From the NCBI RefSeq assembly GCF_014174155.1, contig NZ_JABEQM010000003.1, positions 1 to 64,000 on the forward strand: 64,000 nucleotides of DNA. Direction: 5' to 3'. Numbering within the stretch: the first letter of the stretch is position 1; the number at the start of each line of letters is the position of its first letter. The translations under genes were made by a program, and so were the position numbers. This document shows positions 1 through 9,500 of this stretch, piece by piece. Origin of the DNA: Gluconacetobacter tumulisoli. Lineage in GTDB: Bacteria; Pseudomonadota; Alphaproteobacteria; Acetobacterales; Acetobacteraceae. Below the pieces are notes generated by a model, which searched no databases, was not told the DNA's origin, and saw nothing but the letters and a program-made list of their open reading frames with translations.

Positions 1-13
1 TTTCATGTCTTGC

Positions 14-34
14 ATGAAAAGCGGCCGGGGCCGC
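14..34 (-). terminator. Rho-independent terminator of the first SDR gene
   Basis: A perfect 6-bp GC stem (GCGGCC at 21-26 and GGCCGC at 29-34, loop GG) is followed on the minus strand by TTTTCATG. It lies about 47 bases past the stop of the minus-strand SDR at 81, so it is a good intrinsic terminator for that gene. A weaker repeat, TTTCATG/CATGAAA at 1-7 and 13-19, lies just beyond. Confidence 0.6.
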
Positions 35-80
35 AATGCCGTTGCGCCTCGGCGGACATTTCACGGCGGGGCAGTGCTGT

Positions 81-1136
81 CTACGCGGCAGAACCACGCG
101 GGTTTCTCCCGCCGGGGTCGGCCAGTGGGCCTTCGGGTGTCGGGGTGCGCATCGCCGCCGATGCATGGCCGCCCCGGCGAAAGAAGGCGGCCAGTCCCAG
201 AACCGTCAGGATCGTCATCACGGCCAGCGCCTGCCTGCCGGCCCTGCCTTGCGGCCATGACCGAAGACCGCCGTCGATCTCTCCCTCTTTGAGGGGCGGA
301 GCAAACAGATTTCCATCAGTCTTTGCCGCCGTATCGGCGGTCGCGAAATACCGTGTCAACACACGGTTCATGATCCGCGCCGTCATGGCCGGCGCCAGCA
401 TATGGGCAAACCGGCCACCCCAGGCACCGGACCCGACCATGACGGTATCCCTGGGATGCGCCAGAAGATTCACGATCGCGGCGGCCACTCGTCGTGCATC
501 CAGCAGCGGCGGCGGCGCCGACAGGCGACGCCCGGTGTAGTTTGCGCCATGTGAAATGCCAGGCGTGTCGACAAAGCTGGGATAGACGTCGCAGACATGG
601 ATATGCGGATGCCCGGACAATTCTCCGCGCAGGGCCTCGGAAAATCCCCGCAGGCCGAACTTGCTGGCGCTGTACGCGGCAGCATAGGGCGCGGCAGCGA
701 ATCCACCGACCGAAATCACATTGACGAACGTGCCGAACCCCTGGTCCAGGAAAATCGGCAGAATCGCATGGGCATCGTTCATGTGGCCCAGCAGGTTGGT
801 CCGCACGACCTGTTCATGCGCCTTGACAGGAACCTCGTGAAACCTGCCGACCGCGCCGACGCCGGCATTGCTGACCCACATGTCGATGCTTCCGGCGGCC
901 AGGCGGGCCTGTTCCGCCAGTTTCTGCACGGCGGCGGCGTCGGTCACGTCGGTCGGCACGACAGTGACCCGGGCCCCGGCTTCGCGGCATCGCCTTGCCA
1001 CGGCATTCAGGGCGTCAGCATTGCGGGCTGCCAATACCAGGGTTGCACCTGGGCGGGCGAGGGTTTCCGCCACCGCCTGGCCGATACCGCTGGACGCCCC
1101 CGTCACCACCACGTTTGCCGATGGAAATTCAGACAT
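81..1136 (-). CDS. SDR family oxidoreductase with C-terminal membrane anchor
   Basis: Classical short-chain dehydrogenase of 351 aa. The NAD(P)-binding motif TGASSGIG is at residues 12-19, SNAG at 89-92 and the catalytic S142, Y155 and K159 (YSASK). The core of about 250 residues is longer than usual by a tail with a hydrophobic stretch near residues 298-318, so the protein may be tethered to the inner membrane. The start is supported by AAAGGATC seven bases upstream. The substrate cannot be read from sequence. The gene is transcribed away from the neighbouring Gfo/Idh gene, and a terminator-like hairpin follows its stop. Confidence 0.85.
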   Translation of the reverse strand: MSEFPSANVVVTGASSGIGQAVAETLARPGATLVLAARNADALNAVARRCREAGARVTVVPTDVTDAAAVQKLAEQARLAAGSIDMWVSNAGVGAVGRFHEVPVKAHEQVVRTNLLGHMNDAHAILPIFLDQGFGTFVNVISVGGFAAAPYAAAYSASKFGLRGFSEALRGELSGHPHIHVCDVYPSFVDTPGISHGANYTGRRLSAPPPLLDARRVAAAIVNLLAHPRDTVMVGSGAWGGRFAHMLAPAMTARIMNRVLTRYFATADTAAKTDGNLFAPPLKEGEIDGGLRSWPQGRAGRQALAVMTILTVLGLAAFFRRGGHASAAMRTPTPEGPLADPGGRNPRGSAA

Positions 1137-1302
1137 GTGTCGGATCCTTTCGGGATGGGCCGCCCCGTCGCGGATGTGTCGCGGGCAGGTCCCGCGCGGC
1201 GGAAGACAGGCCGCGGTGAGGGACCGATGTGCCGTGCCATCAGCAACCGACGGCGATCGGAGGCGTTCACCGCCCTATCCGAAAATTGTTGGAGGAAGTG
1301 GC

Positions 1303-2424
1303 ATGACACGGTCAGCCAACGAAACAAGGATTCGCTACGCCGTCATCGGGTGTGGCCAGATTTCCCAGCAGGCTTTCCTGCCGGGACTTGCGAGGGCGGA
1401 TAATTCGGTCCTGAAGGCCCTGGTAACGGGGAACATGGAGAAGGCGAAGGCGCTGGAAGCCCGATACGGCGTCCGGGTCTGGCATTATGACGAGGTACCC
1501 GCATTGATCGCGTCGGGGGAGGTCGATGCCGTCTATCTGGCGACGCCCAACGCGTTGCATCGACGATACGCGGTTCCCGTGCTGGAAGCGGGCCTGCATC
1601 TGCTGCTGGAAAAGCCGATGGCGACCAGCGTGGAGGATTGCAAGGCGATCCTTGCGGCCCGGCGCAAGGGGGGCGGCAAGTTGATGATCGCCTATCGCCT
1701 GCATTGCGAGCCCGGCACCGTGGAGCTGATTTCCCGTTGCAGGAAGGGTGATTTCGGTTCTCTGCTTGCTTTTAACTCGACGTTCGGACAGGATTTTGCC
1801 GAGGCGAACCATCGTGGTCATTCCGGCTACTGGTCCGGGCCAGTGCCCGATATGGGCACCTATCCGCTGAATGCCGTCCGCAACCTGTTCGGAGAGGAGC
1901 CGGTGCAGGTCCATGCGGCCGGCACGCGGACGCCGGGCCGTGGCTTCAATTTTGACGATACGGTCTCGGTCACATTGCGTTTTGCGAGCGGAAAGCTGGC
2001 GCATTTCATAGTCAGTTATGCCAGCGCGCCAGTCGAGACTTTCACGCTCGTCGGACATAAGGGAAGCGTCCAGGCGGGGCCGTGCTTCATGTTCGGACCC
2101 TCCGTCGGCATTACCTACGCGACGAAGATCGACGGACAGGAAGATGTTCGTCGGCATGAGCCGGTCGAACAGTTCGGTGGCGAGACGTTCTATTTCTCGG
2201 ACTGCATCCTCAATGATCGCGATCCCGAGCCCGATGGCGAGGAAGGGTTGCGCGACGTCCGGGTGCTGGCCGCCGTGGAAGAATCCTTGCGCAGCGGACA
2301 GACGCAGGTTCTGGCGCCTATAGAGGCCTTGCCGGGCGTGTCTGATCGACAGGTCATGCGGCTGCCGCCGGTGGAGGAGCCGGAGGACAGCGAATTGATC
2401 GGCGTGACGCCGCAATCTGCCTGA
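1303..2424 (+). CDS. Gfo/Idh/MocA family oxidoreductase
   Basis: Protein of 373 aa with an N-terminal Rossmann fold (AVIGCGQISQ, residues 13-22) and the family EKP motif at 103-105. The C-terminal half is the alpha/beta domain typical of glucose-fructose oxidoreductase-like enzymes. These enzymes use NAD(P) to oxidise or reduce sugars, inositols or similar compounds. The ATG at 1303 was chosen because GGAGGAAG precedes it and the Rossmann strand starts directly after; a longer frame reaching back to 868 overlaps the opposing gene and has no such support. The acidic C-terminus ends in a hydrophilic tail. The natural substrate is unknown. Confidence 0.85.
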   Translation: MTRSANETRIRYAVIGCGQISQQAFLPGLARADNSVLKALVTGNMEKAKALEARYGVRVWHYDEVPALIASGEVDAVYLATPNALHRRYAVPVLEAGLHLLLEKPMATSVEDCKAILAARRKGGGKLMIAYRLHCEPGTVELISRCRKGDFGSLLAFNSTFGQDFAEANHRGHSGYWSGPVPDMGTYPLNAVRNLFGEEPVQVHAAGTRTPGRGFNFDDTVSVTLRFASGKLAHFIVSYASAPVETFTLVGHKGSVQAGPCFMFGPSVGITYATKIDGQEDVRRHEPVEQFGGETFYFSDCILNDRDPEPDGEEGLRDVRVLAAVEESLRSGQTQVLAPIEALPGVSDRQVMRLPPVEEPEDSELIGVTPQSA

Positions 2425-2569
2425 GCCCGTTTGCCCGTGAGGCAGAACGACCCGATGGGACTCCGACAGCGGCCGGCAGGGCGTGGTCGGAAGGCAGACG
2501 AAGAAGGGGGCTCGTGACCCGCCACGGGACGGAAAATGGCCGCCGTCAGGACGGGTCATCCCGGACGTG

Positions 2570-3100
2570 CTCAGCTTCCTGATGGCCGACGTGCAGGACA
2601 ATCTGGGTGCTTTCCTGACCGGCCTTCTCGCGGCGTACGGATGGCCGGCGGCCGATATCGGCACGGCGATCGCGGCCGGCGGGGCAGGGACGGTAACGCT
2701 GCGTCTGCTGGGAGGCTGGGCGCTCGATACCCTGTCCTCTCGCCGGGCGATCCTGGCGGGCTGCCGTGTCGTGACGGCGCTGTCGGTCACGATCGCAGCC
2801 TTGTTTCCCGACGTCTGGCAGATCCGCCCGCGTCCACTTTCCGGCCGGCAGCGCGGGCGCCCTGTTCTCGCCCCTGCTGGCGCCCATCAGCCGCCAGACC
2901 GCCGGCGATGACGGCTACATGGCGCGCATGGGAAGCCACAGATCGTTCAACTACCTGCCGGAAGCGTGGCGGCAACCGTTGGTTCAGACGTCAATCGATG
3001 AGAGCGGCCGACTTCCTGCCGACTTCCTGCGCTGTGCCGGATCGGCCGCTTTTCATCTTCCTTCTGACGTTCCATCGTCGTCTCTGCTGGCGCTGACATA
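2570..3100 (+). pseudogene. Decayed major facilitator superfamily transporter
   Basis: The region starts with a typical MFS N-terminus (FLMADVQDNLGAFLTGLLAA, from about 2576). The homology then jumps frame near 2820 to a segment containing GALFSPLLAPISRQTAGDDG and RSFNY. It jumps again near 2955 (AGSVAATVG), and a possible transmembrane piece (DRPLFIFLL) lies in the third frame near 3040. The order matches the first third of MFS proteins of the kind that carry a NxxFNHAGN-like loop. At least two frameshifts and the missing C-terminal half mark it as a relic. An alternative, sequencing error, would not explain the missing end. Confidence 0.7.
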
Positions 3101-3149
3101 TCCAGTTGCATGCGTTGCAATTTATGCCGTGCAGCCTGAAGGAAGAATC

Positions 3150-3677
3150 CTACTCCGGTAACGACCTGGCCATTTTGAGGTGGTCTTCGAGAGTGGGTAA
3201 CGTCTGGGTGGCCCAGTTTTTCAACGCAGCATTCTCGCCGCCCTGCGCATAGCGGCGGAAAAGGGAGACAGCGTCCTCATGGCCTGAAATCTGGTCTTTG
3301 CGGTATTGCCGAACAAAGAGGTCACCATGAAGTTTCTTCAGACTATCGAGCAGCTTCTGATGGCTTTCGTCCATTGTCGTGGGCTGCGCGGCTTGAAGAT
3401 TGCTGCTGCTTACAAGATCCTTAAGGGCCGCAGATGTTTTCTTATGGTCCTCGACCATCCGCGTGGCGAAGGTCGTTATAGCCTGATTCTGATTCTGCAG
3501 GGCCAGTTCGCTGGATCCGATTTCAAAAAGATCACTAATTGTTGCAATTTTGACGAAATCAGCTGTCGACGGTGCGGTGCCCGTCATGGAATTCATTCCC
3601 GTTCGTTCGGGTAGGGATTGCGCCTCTGCGGATGCCGACAGGCATAAAGCCGCAACCAATATTGTTATTCTTTTCAT
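3150..3677 (-). CDS. DUF4142 domain protein, exported
   Basis: Protein of 175 aa. A short signal peptide (residues 1-20, cut after AEAQ-like sequence) leads into a DUF4142 domain. That domain is a four-helix ferritin-like bundle containing FVKIATISDLFEIGSSELAL and TFATRMVEDHKKT. Family members are periplasmic, often stress-linked and of unknown activity. The start at 3677 follows a GGAG about ten bases upstream; a longer frame to 3788 adds 37 residues that hide the signal peptide. It lies downstream of a membrane protein and a tiny hydrophobic peptide on the same strand, and the three may be co-transcribed. Confidence 0.85.
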   Translation of the reverse strand: MKRITILVAALCLSASAEAQSLPERTGMNSMTGTAPSTADFVKIATISDLFEIGSSELALQNQNQAITTFATRMVEDHKKTSAALKDLVSSSNLQAAQPTTMDESHQKLLDSLKKLHGDLFVRQYRKDQISGHEDAVSLFRRYAQGGENAALKNWATQTLPTLEDHLKMARSLPE

Positions 3678-3744
3678 GGCGAAATTCTCCAGACAGGACG
3701 AGGCATGCGCTGTCGTCCATTCCGTTGTAAAATCAGGTGCCGTA

Positions 3745-4584
3745 TTAGAAAGCGTCCCTGCGGCGGCCGCCGATCGCGCCGGAAACACAGGATATGAATG
3801 CCCCGATCAGCATGGAAAAGAACGTATAGAGCGCGAACGAAGAGACGGCTTTACGGGTGACGTCGGCGATATGCCTGGCTTTTGCCACGGCGTCCCTCTC
3901 GGCGGCGACCGCCTGATCCACCCGTTTTCCGGCGTCCTCGGGCGAAATGCCCGTTCGGGTTGCGACCAGCTGGGCCAGGTAATCATGGTCCGCCGGCGTG
4001 ATTTCGCCGGTGGCAGCGGTTGCCAGGATGCGTCCGGCTTCGGATTTCACGTCCTGACTGGAGGACGATGTGTCCGGTTGGGTGGTACGAAACAGGGTAT
4101 CAAGCATGTAGTCGCTCGGACTCGATGCAGAATGGCTGAGGGCGCCTGCCCCCAGGCCGGCGACCGTCGCAGTGGCACTTTTTCCGATGCCCCCGGCCAC
4201 CGACCACGCGCTTGAGCCCGCCAGTCCGACCACGAGCACGGCCGCGACCGCCCAGGCGATGAAGCCGGCCGCGGTATCGCGGAACGTGACCTCGCGGCGA
4301 TGAACGTCACCCGCAGCCGGGCGCAGCCGACCGGCCAGATATCCTCCGAAGAACGAGGAAACCCACTGGACCACGATCAGCCAGATCGCGGTCACCACGG
4401 TAAAGGTCATTCCGGACGGGTTGTTGTCGGAAACAGGTGAAACCCACGCGAGGCCAAGACCCGAGCCAAGCGACATCAACATGATGGCCACCGCCGTCGC
4501 GACGATGGCACCACCAAGAACGGCTGCCCACGATATCCCCACGCGTGGGGATATTGCAGCCATGTCATCCCTCAATATGGGCAT
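3745..4584 (-). CDS. Integral membrane protein, PhnA-like/unknown family
   Basis: Protein of 279 aa with about four membrane segments. They are near residues 18-40, 58-80 and 105-130, plus one near the C-terminus (FALYTFFSMLIGAFISCVSG). Glycine-rich helices (GSGLGLA, FFGGYLAGRL) recall proteins often labelled PhnA-like membrane protein, a name that carries no tested function. The loop between helices 3 and 4 holds a charged helical stretch around ISPEDAGKRVDQAVAAERDA. The start at 4584 has GAGAGA upstream and removes a 60-residue unsupported leader. The gene sits between a 23-residue hydrophobic peptide and a DUF4142 gene. Confidence 0.75.
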   Translation of the reverse strand: MPILRDDMAAISPRVGISWAAVLGGAIVATAVAIMLMSLGSGLGLAWVSPVSDNNPSGMTFTVVTAIWLIVVQWVSSFFGGYLAGRLRPAAGDVHRREVTFRDTAAGFIAWAVAAVLVVGLAGSSAWSVAGGIGKSATATVAGLGAGALSHSASSPSDYMLDTLFRTTQPDTSSSSQDVKSEAGRILATAATGEITPADHDYLAQLVATRTGISPEDAGKRVDQAVAAERDAVAKARHIADVTRKAVSSFALYTFFSMLIGAFISCVSGAIGGRRRDAF

Positions 4585-4595
4585 GGCGGACTCTC

Positions 4596-4667
4596 TCAAT
4601 GATAGAGCAAAAGAAGGAGAATGATGATCGGAATGGGAATGCCAAGAAGCCACAGCAGAATTGGCAT
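4596..4667 (-). CDS. 23-residue hydrophobic membrane peptide
   Basis: A very short frame encoding 23 residues that begins MPILLWLLGIPIPIII and ends in a run of leucines followed by YH. AGAAGGA lies eight bases before the ATG, a strong ribosome binding site. It ends 11 bases before the start of the downstream membrane protein gene at 4584. One membrane helix fills the whole chain. Similar tiny leucine/isoleucine peptides are known near stress genes in proteobacteria (from memory, not searched). The ordered composition and good binding site argue that it is translated. Function unknown. Confidence 0.6.
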   Translation of the reverse strand: MPILLWLLGIPIPIIILLLLLYH

Positions 4668-5370
4668 GATATGATCCTTCTGTTGGAATTTCTCCAACGT
4701 GCTGCCTTCCCTGAAGTTCGCCCCAAGCCAGAGGCCCCCCGACAGAGGAAGACAGTGTCGCCAAGTTTCCGGAAAGAGCGGTTCACGCTTCAGTCTTGAG
4801 CGAGATCGGGTCGCGGCAACCTTTCGCGAAAAGACGCGTAGGTGTAGGTGCAGATACGGCTTCCAGCGGGAAGGCCGTGATCAGTATTGACCTGGCGCTA
4901 CGGTTCAGATGTTTTCGTCAGGATATGGCGAATGCTGGGGGATGTTCGCCTGCGAAGGTCGCCCTGGGATGCCCCTGATGGAGGAAGGCGATGCCAGAGC
5001 GGTTCGACCGGCACCGGTCGCTATGACGCACCGCTTTCCTGAACGAAAAACTGTCGACGTGACGTTGGGCGGCGGGGATGTGAAATTCGATGGTTCCACC
5101 AACCGACCTGACTCTCACCGATCGGTGACGCTGGGGAGATATCGTCAGCCGGTCATTTCGCCCGTAAATCTTCGGGCGGGCGTGAAATGCCGGTACGGAT
5201 CGGGGCCTGTCCTGGTCGGCTCCGGCGTATGGTCATCGGTCCGGATGACGTGTGTCATGTGCGCAGCGCGGGGCGGGGCCTTTTTGGCATGGGCGTCGAT
5301 GCGGTGGTTCTGCCTACGCCGGTCACGTTGGCAATCGCCGCGAAGTTGCGCCAGGGGCGCTTTCTGCCCT
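4668..5370. other. Gene-free stretch
   Basis: About 700 bases between the hydrophobic peptide gene and the cysteine hydrolase. Open frames here lack recognisable domains, good starts and the residue bias of real genes. I see no RNA gene or repeat. The promoter of the minus-strand peptide/membrane/DUF4142 group is expected at its left edge. Confidence 0.5.
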
Positions 5371-5976
5371 TTATCGCCAGGCGTCTAGCACGAGATCGGC
5401 CGTTGCCGTTTCGACCTGCTGACCATATCGCGTATGATAGACGTGCATCGATGCCTCGTGGGCTGCATCTGAAGAACTGCAAAGCGCATCCGTAACTACG
5501 ACGGTTCGATAGCCATGATCGATCGCGCCAAGAATGGTCGCGAGTACGCAGATATCGGTCTCGCCGCCGGTGATGATGAGGGTATCGGCTCCGCGAACCT
5601 GCAGGTGGGAGTGGAGGGTACCATCCATCCACGGCGAATAGACATGTTTGTCGAACACTTTCGCCGGAGGTACGAAACGCGCAAGTTCTGGCATTAATTC
5701 GATCATTTCCATGCCAAGATTTTCGATCGTCATGGATGCCCAGCGCTGATAATAGCGACGCCACGTTCCCTGTCCTTCGCCGGCATTCATTGCGGGAATG
5801 AAGCGAGTGAAGATGGTGCTGGCCGAGGCGTGCGCGACGATCCGTGCTGCGGTCGGACAGACACGCTCCATCCAGGGCGTATGCCAATCCGTCTTTTCCG
5901 CGAACAGGCGTTGCATATCGACACAGATATGGACGCAATGCTTGCCCAGAGGCCCATAGCGGATTGCGTTTGGCAT
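5371..5976 (-). CDS. Isochorismatase-like cysteine hydrolase
   Basis: Protein of 201 aa with the full isochorismatase-type triad: D20 (ICVDMQ), K110 (VFDKHVYSPW) and C143 (GGETDICVLATILGA). Family members hydrolyse isochorismate, nicotinamide, N-carbamoyl compounds or biuret; which applies cannot be told here. Two adjacent ATG codons exist. The second, at 5976, is preferred because GGAGG lies six bases upstream, while the first is only three away. A nine-residue longer frame exists. The gene stands alone, cytosolic, with no obvious operon partner. Confidence 0.85.
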   Translation of the reverse strand: MPNAIRYGPLGKHCVHICVDMQRLFAEKTDWHTPWMERVCPTAARIVAHASASTIFTRFIPAMNAGEGQGTWRRYYQRWASMTIENLGMEMIELMPELARFVPPAKVFDKHVYSPWMDGTLHSHLQVRGADTLIITGGETDICVLATILGAIDHGYRTVVVTDALCSSSDAAHEASMHVYHTRYGQQVETATADLVLDAWR

Positions 5977-6162
5977 CATCCCCCTCCGGAAATTGCTTGT
6001 GAGCACGTCGTCGAGTTTTAACGGATGCCAGCGTGAAATGTTGCATATGGCCGCTTGTTGACCCGATTCTGCTCTTCGTCCTTAAATCAGGTCTTCACCG
6101 CTGCTACGGAGGCCGCCCCGTTTTGGGTACAGCCGGCGTGAGGATTGCCCGGAAGCCAACCG

Positions 6163-6446
6163 GTTCACGTTTCGAAACGCCCTATCACGATTTCATATGG
6201 TCGAAGAGAACGACCCTTTGGTCAGCAGATTGTTCACACCGATCCTGGTGGATGCGCGGACTGGCGAGGTAACGGCTGTCGTGTCGATGCCGTGGTACCT
6301 CAGGGAGTTGGAATGTTCGCGCCCTCTGCATTTCGGTGACTGCAGGGCAGGGCCGCTGAAAGCGATATGGGTTGTTTTCGACCTCGGCACGATCGTCCTG
6401 CTGATGAGCGGCGTCGTTCTGTGCTTCGAAAGACGCAAGGTTTTGG
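6163..6446 (+). pseudogene. Relic of a PepSY-associated membrane protein C-terminus
   Basis: The stretch from 6197 reads PLVSRLFTPILVDARTGEV, then PWYLRELECSRPLHFGD and GPLKAIWVVFDLGTIVLLMSG. This is the typical end of PepSY_TM (iron-regulated, PiuB-like) proteins. The matching upstream piece (FETPYHDFIW) lies in another frame just before 6196, so there is a frameshift, and nothing of the first two-thirds of the protein is left. The final frame runs on into the antisense of lhr. Confidence 0.7.
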
Positions 6447-6569
6447 CGGGACCCTCGCCTGAAAGCACAGGTTCCAGGTCCGGCAGGCATCAAACCCCCA
6501 TTGATGCCAAATCCCGGAACAGGTGTGATAAGAACTCGTATATGCGGGACAGATCCGGTCGTCGCCGCG

Positions 6570-9500
6570 TTATTGATGCCAGCTCAGGCCCTTCGGCACC
6601 ATCGAGAAACCGCAGGCGCGCAGGGCGGCATCCAGCCTCGTCATCCTCACGGGACGGTCGTCAACCATTTCAAGCGTGAACATCAGGTGCTTCTCGCGCC
6701 GGAGCGCGGTGGCGAGCGCGGCAACGCCGCCGCGGAGCATGTCGGCGAGGGCGGGATCATCCGCATCGACATAAGTCAGCAGGGTACGCCCGCCCTGCGT
6801 AAGATAGAGCACGAGGCGTTCGCCCGCGATCACGACGAACGCGCCGCCACGGCGCGTCGGGCGGATCGTGGATCGGTGCGGCGGCCACGGCAGAATCGTG
6901 CCGAAGGGGTTGGCCGGGTCGCTAGCCGACAGTGCTGCCGGCACGGGATCGGCAGACCGCGCGTTCGCCAGTTCGCGGAGCCGGTCGACGGTCGCGCGTT
7001 CGGCGAATTGGGCGGCCCCCAGCCCTTCGACGAAGCGACCACGCAAGATCTGTCCGGCATCCTCCATGCTCCGGAAAATCGGCTGGAGCGCGGGGAAGCC
7101 GCCCGGCACGTCTTCCGCGACGGCCGCGCCGCGCGTGACGATGCCGTATCGGTCAAGCAGCCCCTCGACCAGCGCCAGCGCGCGGACGGTGTCGCTGGCC
7201 GGTTCGCGGGTAAGCAGCGACCAGCGGCCCGCCAGGGTCGGATCGCCGCGCCCGCCGGGTGAAGACGTGCCGGGCATCCTCGGTCGCGCGAGCGAGGGCA
7301 TTCCCCGAAACCCCCGGTGCCGGCGCGACAGGGGAATCGGGCGGGGACGGTGCGGCGTGCGTGCGCCTGAGCCTGCGCGCGCGCGCAACGGCGACCAGCT
7401 GTCGCTGGTGACATATCCGGACCAGGCGAGGTCCCAGAGCGCCGCATCGAGGTCGGACGCCGACAGCAAGGGACCACCATCCCAGGTCCCGGCCGGTCCC
7501 TCCGCCAGCCGGGCAGGCGCCAGCGTCGCAAGCTGGCGTGCGAAATAGGCTCCGCCATCGGCGAGAACGTCGAGGATCGCTTGCTGGACCGGCGACAGGG
7601 CCGCCATGCCATCCGCGTCCGGTCGGGGCGGCAGGGTTTCAGCGGCGAATTCCCGCGGGTGCAGGGAGACCAGACCGTCTTCCCCGCCGAGCTTGCCATG
7701 GCCGCACCACAGCACCGCGCCGGTGGTGATCAGCTCGTCCAGCATGGCCGGGGTGTAGTTGTGCACGCGGGCACGCAGGATCTGGTTCTCCCACAATGAG
7801 GCCGGCAACGGCACGCCGGCGAGTTGCTCGACGACGCGGGCGACGCCGTCGATGCCTGCAAGCGTTCCCCCGGTCGTGCTCACGGAATGAAGCGCGGCCC
7901 CGCCAATGGATTCGGCGAGAAGGCCGTGGCGCTCCAGCAGCAGGCGTACATAGGCGTCCCTGCCCGCTGGGCGGGTCGCTTCGCGCGCGGCCTGCAGGGA
8001 GCGCAGCCGCAGGCGCCGGAACACGTCGTCCGCCATCCATTCGTGGCGCGCCAGGGGATTACGCACCAAGGGATCGGCACCGGCGGACGCATCCCGCGCT
8101 TCCAGACGCCGCTCGACGCCGAAATTTCCCTTGAGCAGCTTGCCCTGCCCGCGCAGTCGTTCCAGCGCCGCGTCGGCGATCGCGACGCCGAGGCCGAAAC
8201 GGACCGCGACCTCGTTCGTCGTGAAAGGCCCATGGGTGCGCGCGTACCGCGCGACCAGGTCGCGGAGCGGGTCGGCAACCGGCTGCAGGAAAATGTCGGG
8301 CAGGCCGGCCGGCAACGTCACGCCGAGCGCGTCGCGCAGCCGGGCGGCGTCCTCGACGGCGGCCCAGCACGGACTGCCCGCGATCGCTATCCGGATGACG
8401 CGGCATTCGGCCGCGAGTGCGGCGAGACAGGCGCTGGCGTCGCCGTCCGCAAGGCGTTGCGCGACCTCGTCCGCCGATAACGGGCCGAGTTCGCGTACCA
8501 GATCGGCCACGCCCTCCTGTCCCTTCGCCCGATAAGCGGGTGCCAGACGCTGCAATTCGCTCTCGACCTGCTCTACGACAGCGGGATCGAGAAGCGTCCC
8601 GAGATCGGCCTCGCCGAGAAGGTCGGCGAGCAGCCCACTATCCAGGGACAGAACGGAGGCGCGTCGTTCGGCGATCGGTGCGTCGGTCGCATACATGAAT
8701 TCCGCGACGTAACCGAACAGCAGGTCCGCCGCGAAGGGCGACGGAATTTCGGTTGTCACCTCCACGATCCGGATGGCGCCGTCCGCGAGGCGGCGCGCCA
8801 GACTGTCGAGTGCTGCGAGGTCGTAGACGTCCCGCAGGCATTCGCGGGCGGTCTCGATCAGGACCGGAAAATCCGGATGGTCCCGCACGATTTCCAGCAA
8901 CTGGCCGGCGCGCAGCCGCTGTTGCCACAGCGGGGAGCGATGGCCGGGCGCACGTCGTGGCAGAAGCAGCGCGCGGGCGGCGCATTCCCGAAAGCGGGCA
9001 GCGAACAGCGCCGAGCCGCCCACGGCCTCCGTCACGATGCCTCTGAGTTTGTCCGGGTCGAAGATGAACAGTTCTGCGCCCGGCATCTGTCCGGCGGTGT
9101 CGGGCAGGCGGGCGACGATGCCGTCGTCACTGGCCACCACGGAAGGGTCGACCCCGAAACGGCGTCGGACGCGCGCCGCGATCGCCAGCGCCCAGGGATC
9201 ATGCACGCGGCGCCCATAGGGCGAGTGCAGGATGACCCGCCAGTCGCCGGCCTCGTCGCGGCAGCGCTCGACCACCAGGGTCCGATCCGTCGGCAGCACG
9301 CCGGTCGCCGCACGCTGCGCGTCGATCAGTGCGCGCATGTTGGTGATCGCATTCGTATCGAGCCCGGCGGCCCGCAGCCTCGTCTCCGGCCGGGGGACGG
9401 TATCGTCGTTCTCGGCCTCTTCCCGCGTTCCGGCGTCGAGCGCGGCGAGGAAGGCGCCGATCACTTCCCCCAGTTCGGCGGGCCGCCGCACGCCGTCGCC

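Noticed and set aside
868-1302. A 145-residue N-terminal extension of the Gfo/Idh protein
   Set aside because: It lies antisense to the SDR gene, has no binding site, and the Rossmann fold begins right after the well-supported ATG at 1303.
6501-7262. Long plus-strand frames opposite lhr and similar long frames elsewhere
   Set aside because: They are antisense shadows of high-GC genes, rich in Arg, Pro and Gly and with no recognised domain.
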